From Neobacillus endophyticus (GTDB taxonomy: Bacteria > Bacillota > Bacilli > Bacillales > Cytobacillaceae), in NCBI RefSeq assembly GCF_013248975.1, contig NZ_JABRWH010000001.1:5166001-5230000 (forward strand): a DNA stretch of 64,000 bases, read 5' to 3'. Positions within the stretch are counted from its first letter, which is position 1, and each line of letters opens with the position of its first letter. Shown here piece after piece: positions 56,382 through 64,000 of the stretch. A program made the position numbers and the translations under genes. A model generated the notes under the pieces. That model was not told the DNA's origin. It was given only the letters and a program-made list of their open reading frames with translations, and made no database searches.

Positions 56382-56599
56382 AGGCGCTGTTAAATTTGGC
56401 TGTTGATTTCCGCCTCAGGCATGAACGGTTCGCGGGCGTGCCGGGGAGCCTCCTCGGCCCCGTACTCCCGCAGGACATTATATGTCTTCCTTGAATTCGT
56501 CCATGCACGAAGGAAATGCGTTAGCATTTTCGAGAAGTCCCCTTGCCTTCCGCTCCAATCAACAGTGTGTAGATATCAACAATGTTCTTTAACATAGCC
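56382..56599. repeat. Long copy of the dispersed repeat with a GC-rich core
   Basis: The ends match the element at 20362-20441: TTGGCTGTTGATTTCCGC (56396-56413) and TTCCGCTCCAA...CAACAATGTT...TTTAACATAGCC (about 56549-56599). Left GGCGCTGTTAAATTTGGCTGTTGAT and the reverse of the right end, GGCTATGTTAAAGAACATTGTTGAT, form imperfect inverted repeats. The core (about 56414-56548), absent from the short copy, is GC-rich (GCGGGCGTGCCGGGGAGCC) and bordered by TTCCGC repeats. It contains no believable gene. Confidence 0.82.
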
Positions 56600-56605
56600 A
56601 AAAAA

Positions 56606-56657
56606 TAAAAAGGTGCCAGAGAGGGGGAGAACCCTATGCTCCCCGAGCACCTTTTTG
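56606..56657 (-). terminator. Terminator of glyS
   Basis: Minus strand: AAAAAGGTGC...GCACCTTTTT with an inner GGGGAG/CTCCCC pair, then ATTTTTTGG. The stem abuts the glyS stop. Confidence 0.9.
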
Positions 56658-58040
56658 TTAAAATGAAAGCTTTTCTTGAATAAAATTCACTAGCTCACTA
56701 ATTGGTAAACGTTTTTGTTCCATCGTATCTCTGTCTCTGATTGTAACCATATGATCTTCTTTTGAATCGAAATCATAAGTTATACAGAATGGTGTACCAA
56801 TTTCATCATGACGGCGATATCTCTTTCCAATAGAGCCAGCCTCATCATAATCAACGTTAAAATGCTTGGATAAAGTTTCGAAAACCTCTCTTGCCTCTTC
56901 CGAAAGCTTCTTCGACAATGGCAATACAGCCGCTTTAAATGGTGCCAAAGCAGGATGAAGGTGCATAACTGTTCTTGTTGTACCATCTTCTAGCTGTTCT
57001 TCATCGTAGGCATCAATCAAAAAGGCCAATGTCACACGATCCGCTCCAAGTGATGGTTCGATACAGTAAGGAATATATCTTTCATTTGTCTCTGGGTCAA
57101 GATAATGGAAATCCTCACCAGAATACTCCATATGTTGTTTCAAATCATAATCTGTCCTTGAAGCTACACCCCATAGTTCTCCCCAGCCAAATGGAAATTT
57201 ATATTCAAAATCTGTAGTCGCATTACTATAGTGAGAAAGCTCTTCCTCTGAATGATCACGGAGTCTGAGGTTTTCTCTGTTTAAGCCAAGTGACAACAAC
57301 CATTGTTCTGCAAATTGCTTCCAATAATCAAACCATTTTAATTCCTCTCCAGGTTTACAGAAAAATTCAAGTTCCATTTGTTCAAATTCTCTAGTTCGGA
57401 AAGTAAAGTTTCCTGGTGTGATTTCATTTCGGAAGCTTTTGCCGATTTGAGAAATACCAAACGGCAGTTTTTTCCGCATGGTCCGCTGCACATTTTTAAA
57501 GTTAACAAAAATCCCTTGAGCCGTTTCAGGCCGGAGATAGATTTCGTTTGTGCTTGTTTCGGTTACCCCTTGGAAGGTTTTAAACATTAAGTTAAACTGA
57601 CGGATGCCTGTAAAGTCATGACTACCGCAGTCAGGACAAGCAATGTTATGTTCTTTGATCAGCTCTTCCATCTTTGAAAACGGCAGGCCGTCAACAACCA
57701 TTTCAATTCCTTTTTCATCCAATGCATTTTCGATTAATTTATCCGCGCGATGACGGGCTTTACAATTTTTACAATCAATCATCGGATCATTGAAATTTCC
57801 GATATGGCCTGATGCTTCCCATGTTCTAGGATTCATTAGGATGCTTGCGTCCAAACCGACATTGTATGGGGATTGCTGTACGAATTTTTTCCACCATGCC
57901 TGTTTAATATTATTTTTGAATTCAACCCCTAATGGACCATAATCCCAAGTATTTGCCAAGCCGCCGTATATTTCGGATCCTGGAAAAATAAAACCTCTGT
58001 GTTTTGCATGTGAAACAATTTGCTCCATTGTTACATTCAT
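56658..58040 (-). CDS. glyS: Glycyl-tRNA synthetase, single-chain (dimeric) type
   Basis: A 460-residue class II synthetase. Motifs are visible: [55 protein letters not shown] (motif 2 region) and the late [18 protein letters not shown] (motif 3). It is the eukaryote-like single-chain alpha2 enzyme, not the GlyQ/GlyS alpha2-beta2 type that B. subtilis has at this locus. ATG 58040 follows AAAGGAG. It is controlled by the T-box leader upstream. Confidence 0.95.
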   Translation of the reverse strand: MNVTMEQIVSHAKHRGFIFPGSEIYGGLANTWDYGPLGVEFKNNIKQAWWKKFVQQSPYNVGLDASILMNPRTWEASGHIGNFNDPMIDCKNCKARHRADKLIENALDEKGIEMVVDGLPFSKMEELIKEHNIACPDCGSHDFTGIRQFNLMFKTFQGVTETSTNEIYLRPETAQGIFVNFKNVQRTMRKKLPFGISQIGKSFRNEITPGNFTFRTREFEQMELEFFCKPGEELKWFDYWKQFAEQWLLSLGLNRENLRLRDHSEEELSHYSNATTDFEYKFPFGWGELWGVASRTDYDLKQHMEYSGEDFHYLDPETNERYIPYCIEPSLGADRVTLAFLIDAYDEEQLEDGTTRTVMHLHPALAPFKAAVLPLSKKLSEEAREVFETLSKHFNVDYDEAGSIGKRYRRHDEIGTPFCITYDFDSKEDHMVTIRDRDTMEQKRLPISELVNFIQEKLSF

Positions 58041-58078
58041 TTTTTTGACTCCTTTATTTGATTTCTGCAAAATAAAAA

Positions 58079-58290
58079 ACTCCCGTTCCTATGCATAAAG
58101 CATAGGGACGAGAGTTACCCGCGGTTCCACCCTATTTGCTGTTAATTAACAGCCACCTTATATCGTGTTAAAAACGATGCAAGATATGCTCCAGAACGCC
58201 TTCCTTAGACCTCAATACCCTAGCTTCCACCACCCTAGGTTCGCTTTTATTGATAAATACCAAGTACTACTTTCCTTCAACGCATTTATT
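58079..58290 (-). promoter_or_regulatory. T-box leader of glyS, glycine-specific
   Basis: On the minus strand the leader carries the T-box sequence AGGGTGGAACCGCGG at 58133-58119. It ends in a terminator stem (CTCTCGTCCCTATGC...GCATAGGAACGGGAG) followed by TTTTTTATTTT. In the 5' part the specifier is probably GGC at 58200-58198, in the GGAAGGCGTTCTGG context seen in glyQS T-boxes. Uncharged tRNA-Gly binding should allow read-through into glyS. Confidence 0.93.
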
Positions 58291-58337
58291 TAATTAATGA
58301 AATATTAACCAAAACAGAAAGTCTTGTCAACAGGTTC

Positions 58338-59090
58338 CTACAAAAGATTGCGAAACTGTTCCATTGAATCAAGAAATTTTTTCGATTTAATATGTAAACC
58401 GGAATATTCGTCATAGTAAGCGGAAATCACTTTTTTTAATTCTGCCTTGGTGTCCTCTTTAACTGAAATGCTTCCAAGTCTTGAAAGATCAAAATAATAA
58501 AACAGGCGCAAAAGTTTAACTGCTGCCGGTGAAATCTTTAAAAGATAGGGGTCATGCTCCAAACAACGATGACAAATAAATCCTCCTTCGCGGATAGAAA
58601 AAGAAAAATGTCCGTCTGTACAACTGCAAACGGAACATTTGTCTAAGATCGGATAAAGTCCTAAAACATTCAGCATTTTCATTTCATAAATATTCATCAG
58701 AATATCCGGATCGTATCCTTCGTTCATAAGGTGAAGGGTTTGATACAAAAGCTCAAAATGAAATGGATTTGGCTTTTTTTCCTCTGTGCATTTATCCGTT
58801 AATTCTACAATATAGCTTGCATAAGCGGTTAGAAAAATATCCTCACCAATTGAACGCATAGAAGTGATCATTTCCCCTTGCTGTAAGCTCCCCAATCCTG
58901 TTCCTTTTTGAATTAAAAAATAACCATGTGTAAATAGCTGGGTAATAGAAGAAAGGCGGCTATTGGTTTTTTTTGCTCCCCTTGCCATTGCGCCAACCTT
59001 TCCCCATTCCCGAGTATATAAAGTCACAATTTTATTTGTTTCACCATAATCAGTTAATCTAATGACGATGCCTTCACATTTCTGAAACAT
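58338..59090 (-). CDS. recO: DNA repair protein RecO
   Basis: A 250-residue recombination mediator that helps load RecA on SSB-covered DNA. The N-terminal OB-fold is residues 1-80 ([31 protein letters not shown]). The zinc site is formed by CSVCSCTDG and FICHRC in the second half. ATG 59090 is chosen; ATG 59102 upstream has no proper ribosome site. It follows yqzL and precedes the T-box of glyS. Confidence 0.93.
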   Translation of the reverse strand: MFQKCEGIVIRLTDYGETNKIVTLYTREWGKVGAMARGAKKTNSRLSSITQLFTHGYFLIQKGTGLGSLQQGEMITSMRSIGEDIFLTAYASYIVELTDKCTEEKKPNPFHFELLYQTLHLMNEGYDPDILMNIYEMKMLNVLGLYPILDKCSVCSCTDGHFSFSIREGGFICHRCLEHDPYLLKISPAAVKLLRLFYYFDLSRLGSISVKEDTKAELKKVISAYYDEYSGLHIKSKKFLDSMEQFRNLL

Positions 59091-59123
59091 GACTGTCACC
59101 ATCCTGTGAGGCGCGAGACTTGC

Positions 59124-59267
59124 TTATGAAATAGGAAAATCGATCTGTGCTAGCTCTTCATTCAGATTACCGGGTATTTCTTGGTTTTCCTTCTCAAGCT
59201 CCTTAAAGAGAAGATATGTGTCAATATTACCTGTTTGGGTAAATACTTTCCACGTAAAATCCAACAC
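59124..59267 (-). CDS. yqzL: YqzL family protein
   Basis: A 47-residue protein between era and recO. It starts MLDFTWKVFTQTGNIDTYLL and ends DFPIS; this matches the YqzL family of Bacilli. The start is GTG 59267 with AAAGGTGGGG upstream. Function is unknown; the conserved place in the era-yqzL-recO cluster is notable. Confidence 0.87.
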   Translation of the reverse strand: MLDFTWKVFTQTGNIDTYLLFKELEKENQEIPGNLNEELAQIDFPIS

Positions 59268-59425
59268 GAAAACCCCACCTTTCAATATTTAGACTAGCGT
59301 TCATTCGGGTTCCAAACCTTATCATTATCATAGCCTGCCCACGCGAAAATCATAATACAAAAATTTTGTTAATGTTGTCCATGTATAATCAGACAATCAA
59401 GGTAATATTTTTGTTAGAGTGAGCT

Positions 59426-60782
<1,357 letters not shown>

Positions 60783-60947
60783 TTACATCAAATTGAAGTG
60801 AAAATCATTATTTACAATAAAAATGTAATAAAAATTTTAAAAACTTTGAATTTTCTTATAAATTTAATATTTTCTTAACAATTCTTCTGTAAAGTGTAGG
60901 TATTTTACCTTAAACACGTCATATTTTCAATAAGTTTAAAAATTTTA

Positions 60948-61343
60948 TCATAAATTTGTTATAAATTTTAAGAAATACGGCCCGAAAATAATTGTTCCTG
61001 CCGCAACGGACAGAATTGCGTAAACCAGAACAGCACCTGCAGCTAAATCCTTTGCCTGTTTGGCCAATGGATGATATTCCTTTACAGAAAGATCCACGAC
61101 ACGCTCAATAGCCGTATTTATTATTTCCAGAGCGAACATACCGCAGATTAATAACAAAATCAATACCCATTCGATTTTTGAAATGGAAAAATAAAAGGCG
61201 AGAAAGATTACGACAACCGAGCTGCACAGGTGGAAACGCATATTTCTTTCTTCCTTAATGGCAATCAAGATTCCTTCAAATGCATATGAAAAGGACTGCC
61301 AGGCTGGGCCTTTATTCCGATTATCGCGTGAGTCCATATTCAT
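60948..61343 (-). CDS. dgkA: Undecaprenol/diacylglycerol kinase family protein (DgkA)
   Basis: A 131-residue integral membrane protein with three helices, the DgkA family. [19 protein letters not shown] begins the core and the key [15 protein letters not shown] carries the active-site glutamates. In B. subtilis it phosphorylates undecaprenol. The ATG lies within ybeY, 23 bases before its stop, with AAGGAAA upstream. Then a 200-base gap leads to cdd. Confidence 0.92.
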   Translation of the reverse strand: MNMDSRDNRNKGPAWQSFSYAFEGILIAIKEERNMRFHLCSSVVVIFLAFYFSISKIEWVLILLLICGMFALEIINTAIERVVDLSVKEYHPLAKQAKDLAAGAVLVYAILSVAAGTIIFGPYFLKFITNL

Positions 61344-61791
61344 TTAAAATTTCCTTTTGCAGGGTAAACATTTCTTTTTCCTCTTCCTCTGTCATATGAT
61401 CATACCCTAAAAGATGTAAAAATCCATGAACTGCCAAAAAACCTAGCTCCCGCGTAAATGAATGCCCATATTCTTCTGCTTGCTCTTTTGCTTTTGGGAT
61501 GGAAATAATGATATCTCCCAATACACGGGGCATATCCGCGCCAATCAATTCGATTTCCCCTTCTCCCATCTCTTCCATAGCAAAGGATATGACATCTGTG
61601 GGAGCATCTTTATCACGATATTCTCTGTTAATTTCCTGGATTCTTTGATTGGATACAAAGGTAATTGAAACTTCACTATGTTCTTCTACTTGTTGTTTAT
61701 TAGCTGCAAAATGCACTAATCTTTCAATTTCAAGCATTTGCTGCTCAGTTAATTCTTTTGTTTCATCGATCGTATCAATGAGTAATGTCAT
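61321..61791 (-). CDS. ybeY: Endoribonuclease YbeY
   Basis: A 156-residue metal-dependent RNase needed for 16S rRNA maturation and quality control. The zinc ligands are in [17 protein letters not shown] (HxxxH...H). The core also has [29 protein letters not shown]. It overlaps dgkA, and its ATG overlaps the pgpH end by 4 bases. Confidence 0.95.
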   Translation of the reverse strand: MTLLIDTIDETKELTEQQMLEIERLVHFAANKQQVEEHSEVSITFVSNQRIQEINREYRDKDAPTDVISFAMEEMGEGEIELIGADMPRVLGDIIISIPKAKEQAEEYGHSFTRELGFLAVHGFLHLLGYDHMTEEEEKEMFTLQKEILNEYGLTR

Positions 61792-63956
61792 GCTTGCTTC
61801 ACCTTCTTGATAATTTCTGGATATTCAATTCTAGAGTGGAAAATCCCCTTTAATGTTTCACATAACGTGTGTGTCACGATTTCAATTTCTTTCATTGTAA
61901 GGTCACATTCATTGAGCTGCCCATCCTGAAGCCTTTCATCCACTATTTTCTTAACAAGGGCTTCAATACCTTCAGGTGTAGGCTTTGACATGGACCGGAC
62001 GGCAGCTTCCACACTATCGGCAATGCCGACAACCGCCGATTCCTTTGAATGCGCCTTTGGGCCAGGATAACGAAAATCTTCCTCACCAGCCTCTGGATTC
62101 AATTGCAGCACCTTATGATAAAAATATTTCAAAAGGGTTGTACCATGATGCTGTTCAGCAATATCAATAATTTCCTTTGGCATATGGTATTTTTTTAAAA
62201 TGGCCGCACCATCAGTAACATGAGCTACAATAATACTTGCACTTTTATCTGGCGGTAGACGATCATGTGGATTATCAAGATGCAGCTGATTTTCAATAAA
62301 GAAATTCGGTCTCTTTGTTTTTCCAATATCATGATAGTAACTGCCTACCCTTGCCAAAAGTCCATTCGCTCCAATGGCTTCACACGCCGATTCTGCCAAG
62401 TTCGCCACCATAACACTATGATGGTAAGTGCCTGGAGCCTCCATGAGAATTTTTCGAAGCAGCGGATGATTCGGATTCGATAATTCAATAAGCCTCATCG
62501 TAGAAAGAATGCCGAAACTCGCCTCAAAGAAAGGCAAAAGTCCAATTGTTAATACAGCTGAACCAATACCTGATACGAGGGCTGTAATTAAATAGTATCC
62601 GTATTCTATTCCGGAATATTGTCCATTTGGTAAAAACATCACTGCTGCAAGTGTTAATATATTAATCAGCGTAACAAAAAGACCCGCTTGCAATATTTTG
62701 GAACGACGATTCTGTTTACTCAAGAATAGGATTCCCGCAAAAGCACTAAAGAGAACATAAATACCTTCTGAAAAGTTTAACGAACCAGTTACCCCTTCAT
62801 TAAACATGATACTGCCACAAACCGCAAGGATAATAGACGTTAAGATGGCTAACCTTTCATCAATGGTTATCTTAATAAGGATCCCCGCCATTGCCGCAGG
62901 GAACAAATAACCAATCCCGGAAAAGTTTATAATTTGCAGCATACTAATCATTTTCATGAGAATGATGGAGAAGATAAATATGATCCCATACAGCAGTAAA
63001 AAAGTATGTCGCTTTTCAGGCTGAGATTTCATTTGATAAAAATAATAATAAATCGCCGAAACAATGATTGAAATCAATACCATTAACCCAATAAATGGTT
63101 TATATGTTTTTTCTGTATTGAGAAGGCCTACAAGCTTCAATTGCTGATAAATTTCCTGGTTAATAAGTTCTCCTTCTTCGACAATTACCTGTCCTTGAAG
63201 AATTTTTACCGGCTCCACACTTTCTGCAGCCTGACGCCTAAGCTCTTCTGTAGCTTGCGGATCATAAAATTCATTCTGAATGACAGCATATCTTCCCAGT
63301 TCAATCGACGCCTGACGCAATTCATCACTTAATGTCGAATATTTTAGTTCTTCTTCTACTCGTTTCTTCGCATTTTCCACATCATCAGCTGAGATTTTTT
63401 GGCTCATGACATGATTAATCGCTGTGACTGTTAAATCTTTTGCAATCGATAATTCACTATTTGAAGCTTGGACCAAAGCTGTGAAAACCTGGTTGGACAA
63501 ATCTTTCGTCACAGTAGTCGTTAATTTCCCTTTCAATTTGGTTACTTTATCAGAAACACTTGGGGCAGTATTTACTGCTTTATCCTGAGAGCTTTCGGTT
63601 TCTTTTTTCAGATCTTCGGCTAATTCATCATTTACTTCTGCAGCAGCTTGAAAAATGGAAGTAATTAAGTCCACACGATTCTGCGTATATTCCTTTTTTA
63701 AAGCATATACATCCTGAACCTGATCACGCGCTTCTTTTCGTTTTTCTTCCGTGCTCTTCTTATCCTCCACTGTCCCGGGAGAACGAATAGTTTTATCGGC
63801 AACGGAAAACAATTTAATATTAAGTTTTTCTGGCCTTACATTGTTAAACATTACGCCAAACAAGACAATTCCAATGATCAGGAAAAATACTACACGGAAA
63901 AACGAAATATCAAGCAGGTTGTGTATCCGTCTGAAATGCTGCTGTAGTTTATCCAA
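61788..63956 (-). CDS. pgpH: Cyclic di-AMP phosphodiesterase of the HD 7TM family (PgpH)
   Basis: A 722-residue membrane protein. An N-terminal anchor ([16 protein letters not shown]) is followed by a large extracytoplasmic 7TMR-HDED region (to about 290), seven hydrophobic helices (about 295-470) and a cytoplasmic HD domain with [26 protein letters not shown] and [12 protein letters not shown]. It degrades c-di-AMP in relatives. TTG 63956 is chosen as start because GGAGGGATA lies just before it. The frame continues to ATG 63989 and the GTG at 63998, so the N-terminus is not certain. Its B. subtilis name is yqfF. Confidence 0.9.
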   Translation of the reverse strand: MDKLQQHFRRIHNLLDISFFRVVFFLIIGIVLFGVMFNNVRPEKLNIKLFSVADKTIRSPGTVEDKKSTEEKRKEARDQVQDVYALKKEYTQNRVDLITSIFQAAAEVNDELAEDLKKETESSQDKAVNTAPSVSDKVTKLKGKLTTTVTKDLSNQVFTALVQASNSELSIAKDLTVTAINHVMSQKISADDVENAKKRVEEELKYSTLSDELRQASIELGRYAVIQNEFYDPQATEELRRQAAESVEPVKILQGQVIVEEGELINQEIYQQLKLVGLLNTEKTYKPFIGLMVLISIIVSAIYYYFYQMKSQPEKRHTFLLLYGIIFIFSIILMKMISMLQIINFSGIGYLFPAAMAGILIKITIDERLAILTSIILAVCGSIMFNEGVTGSLNFSEGIYVLFSAFAGILFLSKQNRRSKILQAGLFVTLINILTLAAVMFLPNGQYSGIEYGYYLITALVSGIGSAVLTIGLLPFFEASFGILSTMRLIELSNPNHPLLRKILMEAPGTYHHSVMVANLAESACEAIGANGLLARVGSYYHDIGKTKRPNFFIENQLHLDNPHDRLPPDKSASIIVAHVTDGAAILKKYHMPKEIIDIAEQHHGTTLLKYFYHKVLQLNPEAGEEDFRYPGPKAHSKESAVVGIADSVEAAVRSMSKPTPEGIEALVKKIVDERLQDGQLNECDLTMKEIEIVTHTLCETLKGIFHSRIEYPEIIKKVKQA

Positions 63957-64000
63957 CAATATCCCTCCAGCCACAGCTTTTATTCCCATCTTAAACACGA

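Noticed and set aside
56403..56597. A 64-codon frame inside the long repeat
   Set aside because: It coincides with a repeat copy, has no ribosome site, and begins within the end of the repeat.

Overview
The window is a contiguous piece of a low-GC Bacillaceae chromosome (Bacillus sensu lato; the mix of features would fit a Neobacillus- or Mesobacillus-like genus, but that is inference). Nearly every gene can be placed by recognisable family and by order against the Bacillus subtilis gcv - comG - glcK - pst - pbpA - sodA - ispG - zur - cshB - ispH - sigA - dnaG - ccpN - recO - era - dgkA - ybeY - pgpH segment. No rRNA, tRNA, IS element, prophage or CRISPR array was seen. About 62 protein genes were assigned, including three below 60 residues (yqgW, rpmG, yqzL). 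Many start codons were moved to the ATG/GTG/TTG that has a properly spaced Shine-Dalgarno sequence.

Layout. 1-3.3 kb: glycine cleavage operon gcvT-gcvPA-gcvPB on the minus strand behind a glycine riboswitch. 3.4-5.9 kb: divergent yqhH (SNF2 helicase) and yqhG. 5.9-10.2 kb: competence pseudopilus operon comGA-GG plus yqzE. 10.4-18.1 kb: a SufR-like regulator, small membrane proteins, a MidA-type methyltransferase, YqgX, YqgV, a YqgU-like lipoprotein, the peptidoglycan endopeptidase YqgT, and yqgQ-glcK. 18.2-25.2 kb: an unrecognised membrane-anchored protein, a rhomboid protease without the usual TPR tail, lactate dehydrogenase, 5-formyl-THF cyclo-ligase, L33, and a GT4 glycosyltransferase/DUF4912 pair with an unknown protein. 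25.4-30.7 kb: pstS-C-A-B-B-phoU behind four helically phased PhoP half-sites. 30.8-36.9 kb: pbpA, an MFS transporter, sodA, an Fnr homologue with an iron-sulfur cysteine cluster, and yqgB. 37-46.9 kb: yqfZ, ispG, yqfX, yqfW, znuC-znuB-zur, yqfT, nfo, cshB, yqfQ, ispH. 46.9-56.3 kb: yqfO, trmK, cccA, an acyl-CoA dehydrogenase, sigA, dnaG, a damaged-looking yqxD, yqfL, ccpN. 56.4-64 kb: a dispersed repeat, T-box-controlled glyS (single-chain type), recO, yqzL, era, cdd, dgkA, ybeY, pgpH.

Functional themes: one-carbon and glycine metabolism, DNA uptake, phosphate and zinc homeostasis, oxygen and redox response (Fnr, SodA, Ldh, cytochrome c550), isoprenoid synthesis by the MEP pathway (IspG, IspH), and the macromolecular synthesis core (DnaG, SigA, Era, RecO, YbeY).

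The most interesting items are not a new large system. They are: a dispersed repeat with inverted ends in a short (20.4 kb) and a long (56.4 kb) form; a yqxD frame with no normal start codon and a D-to-N change in its motif; an exact four-repeat PhoP box; an uncharacterised GT4/DUF4912/unknown cluster; an internally repetitive YqfX; and a possible SspK-like peptide or remnant before sigA.
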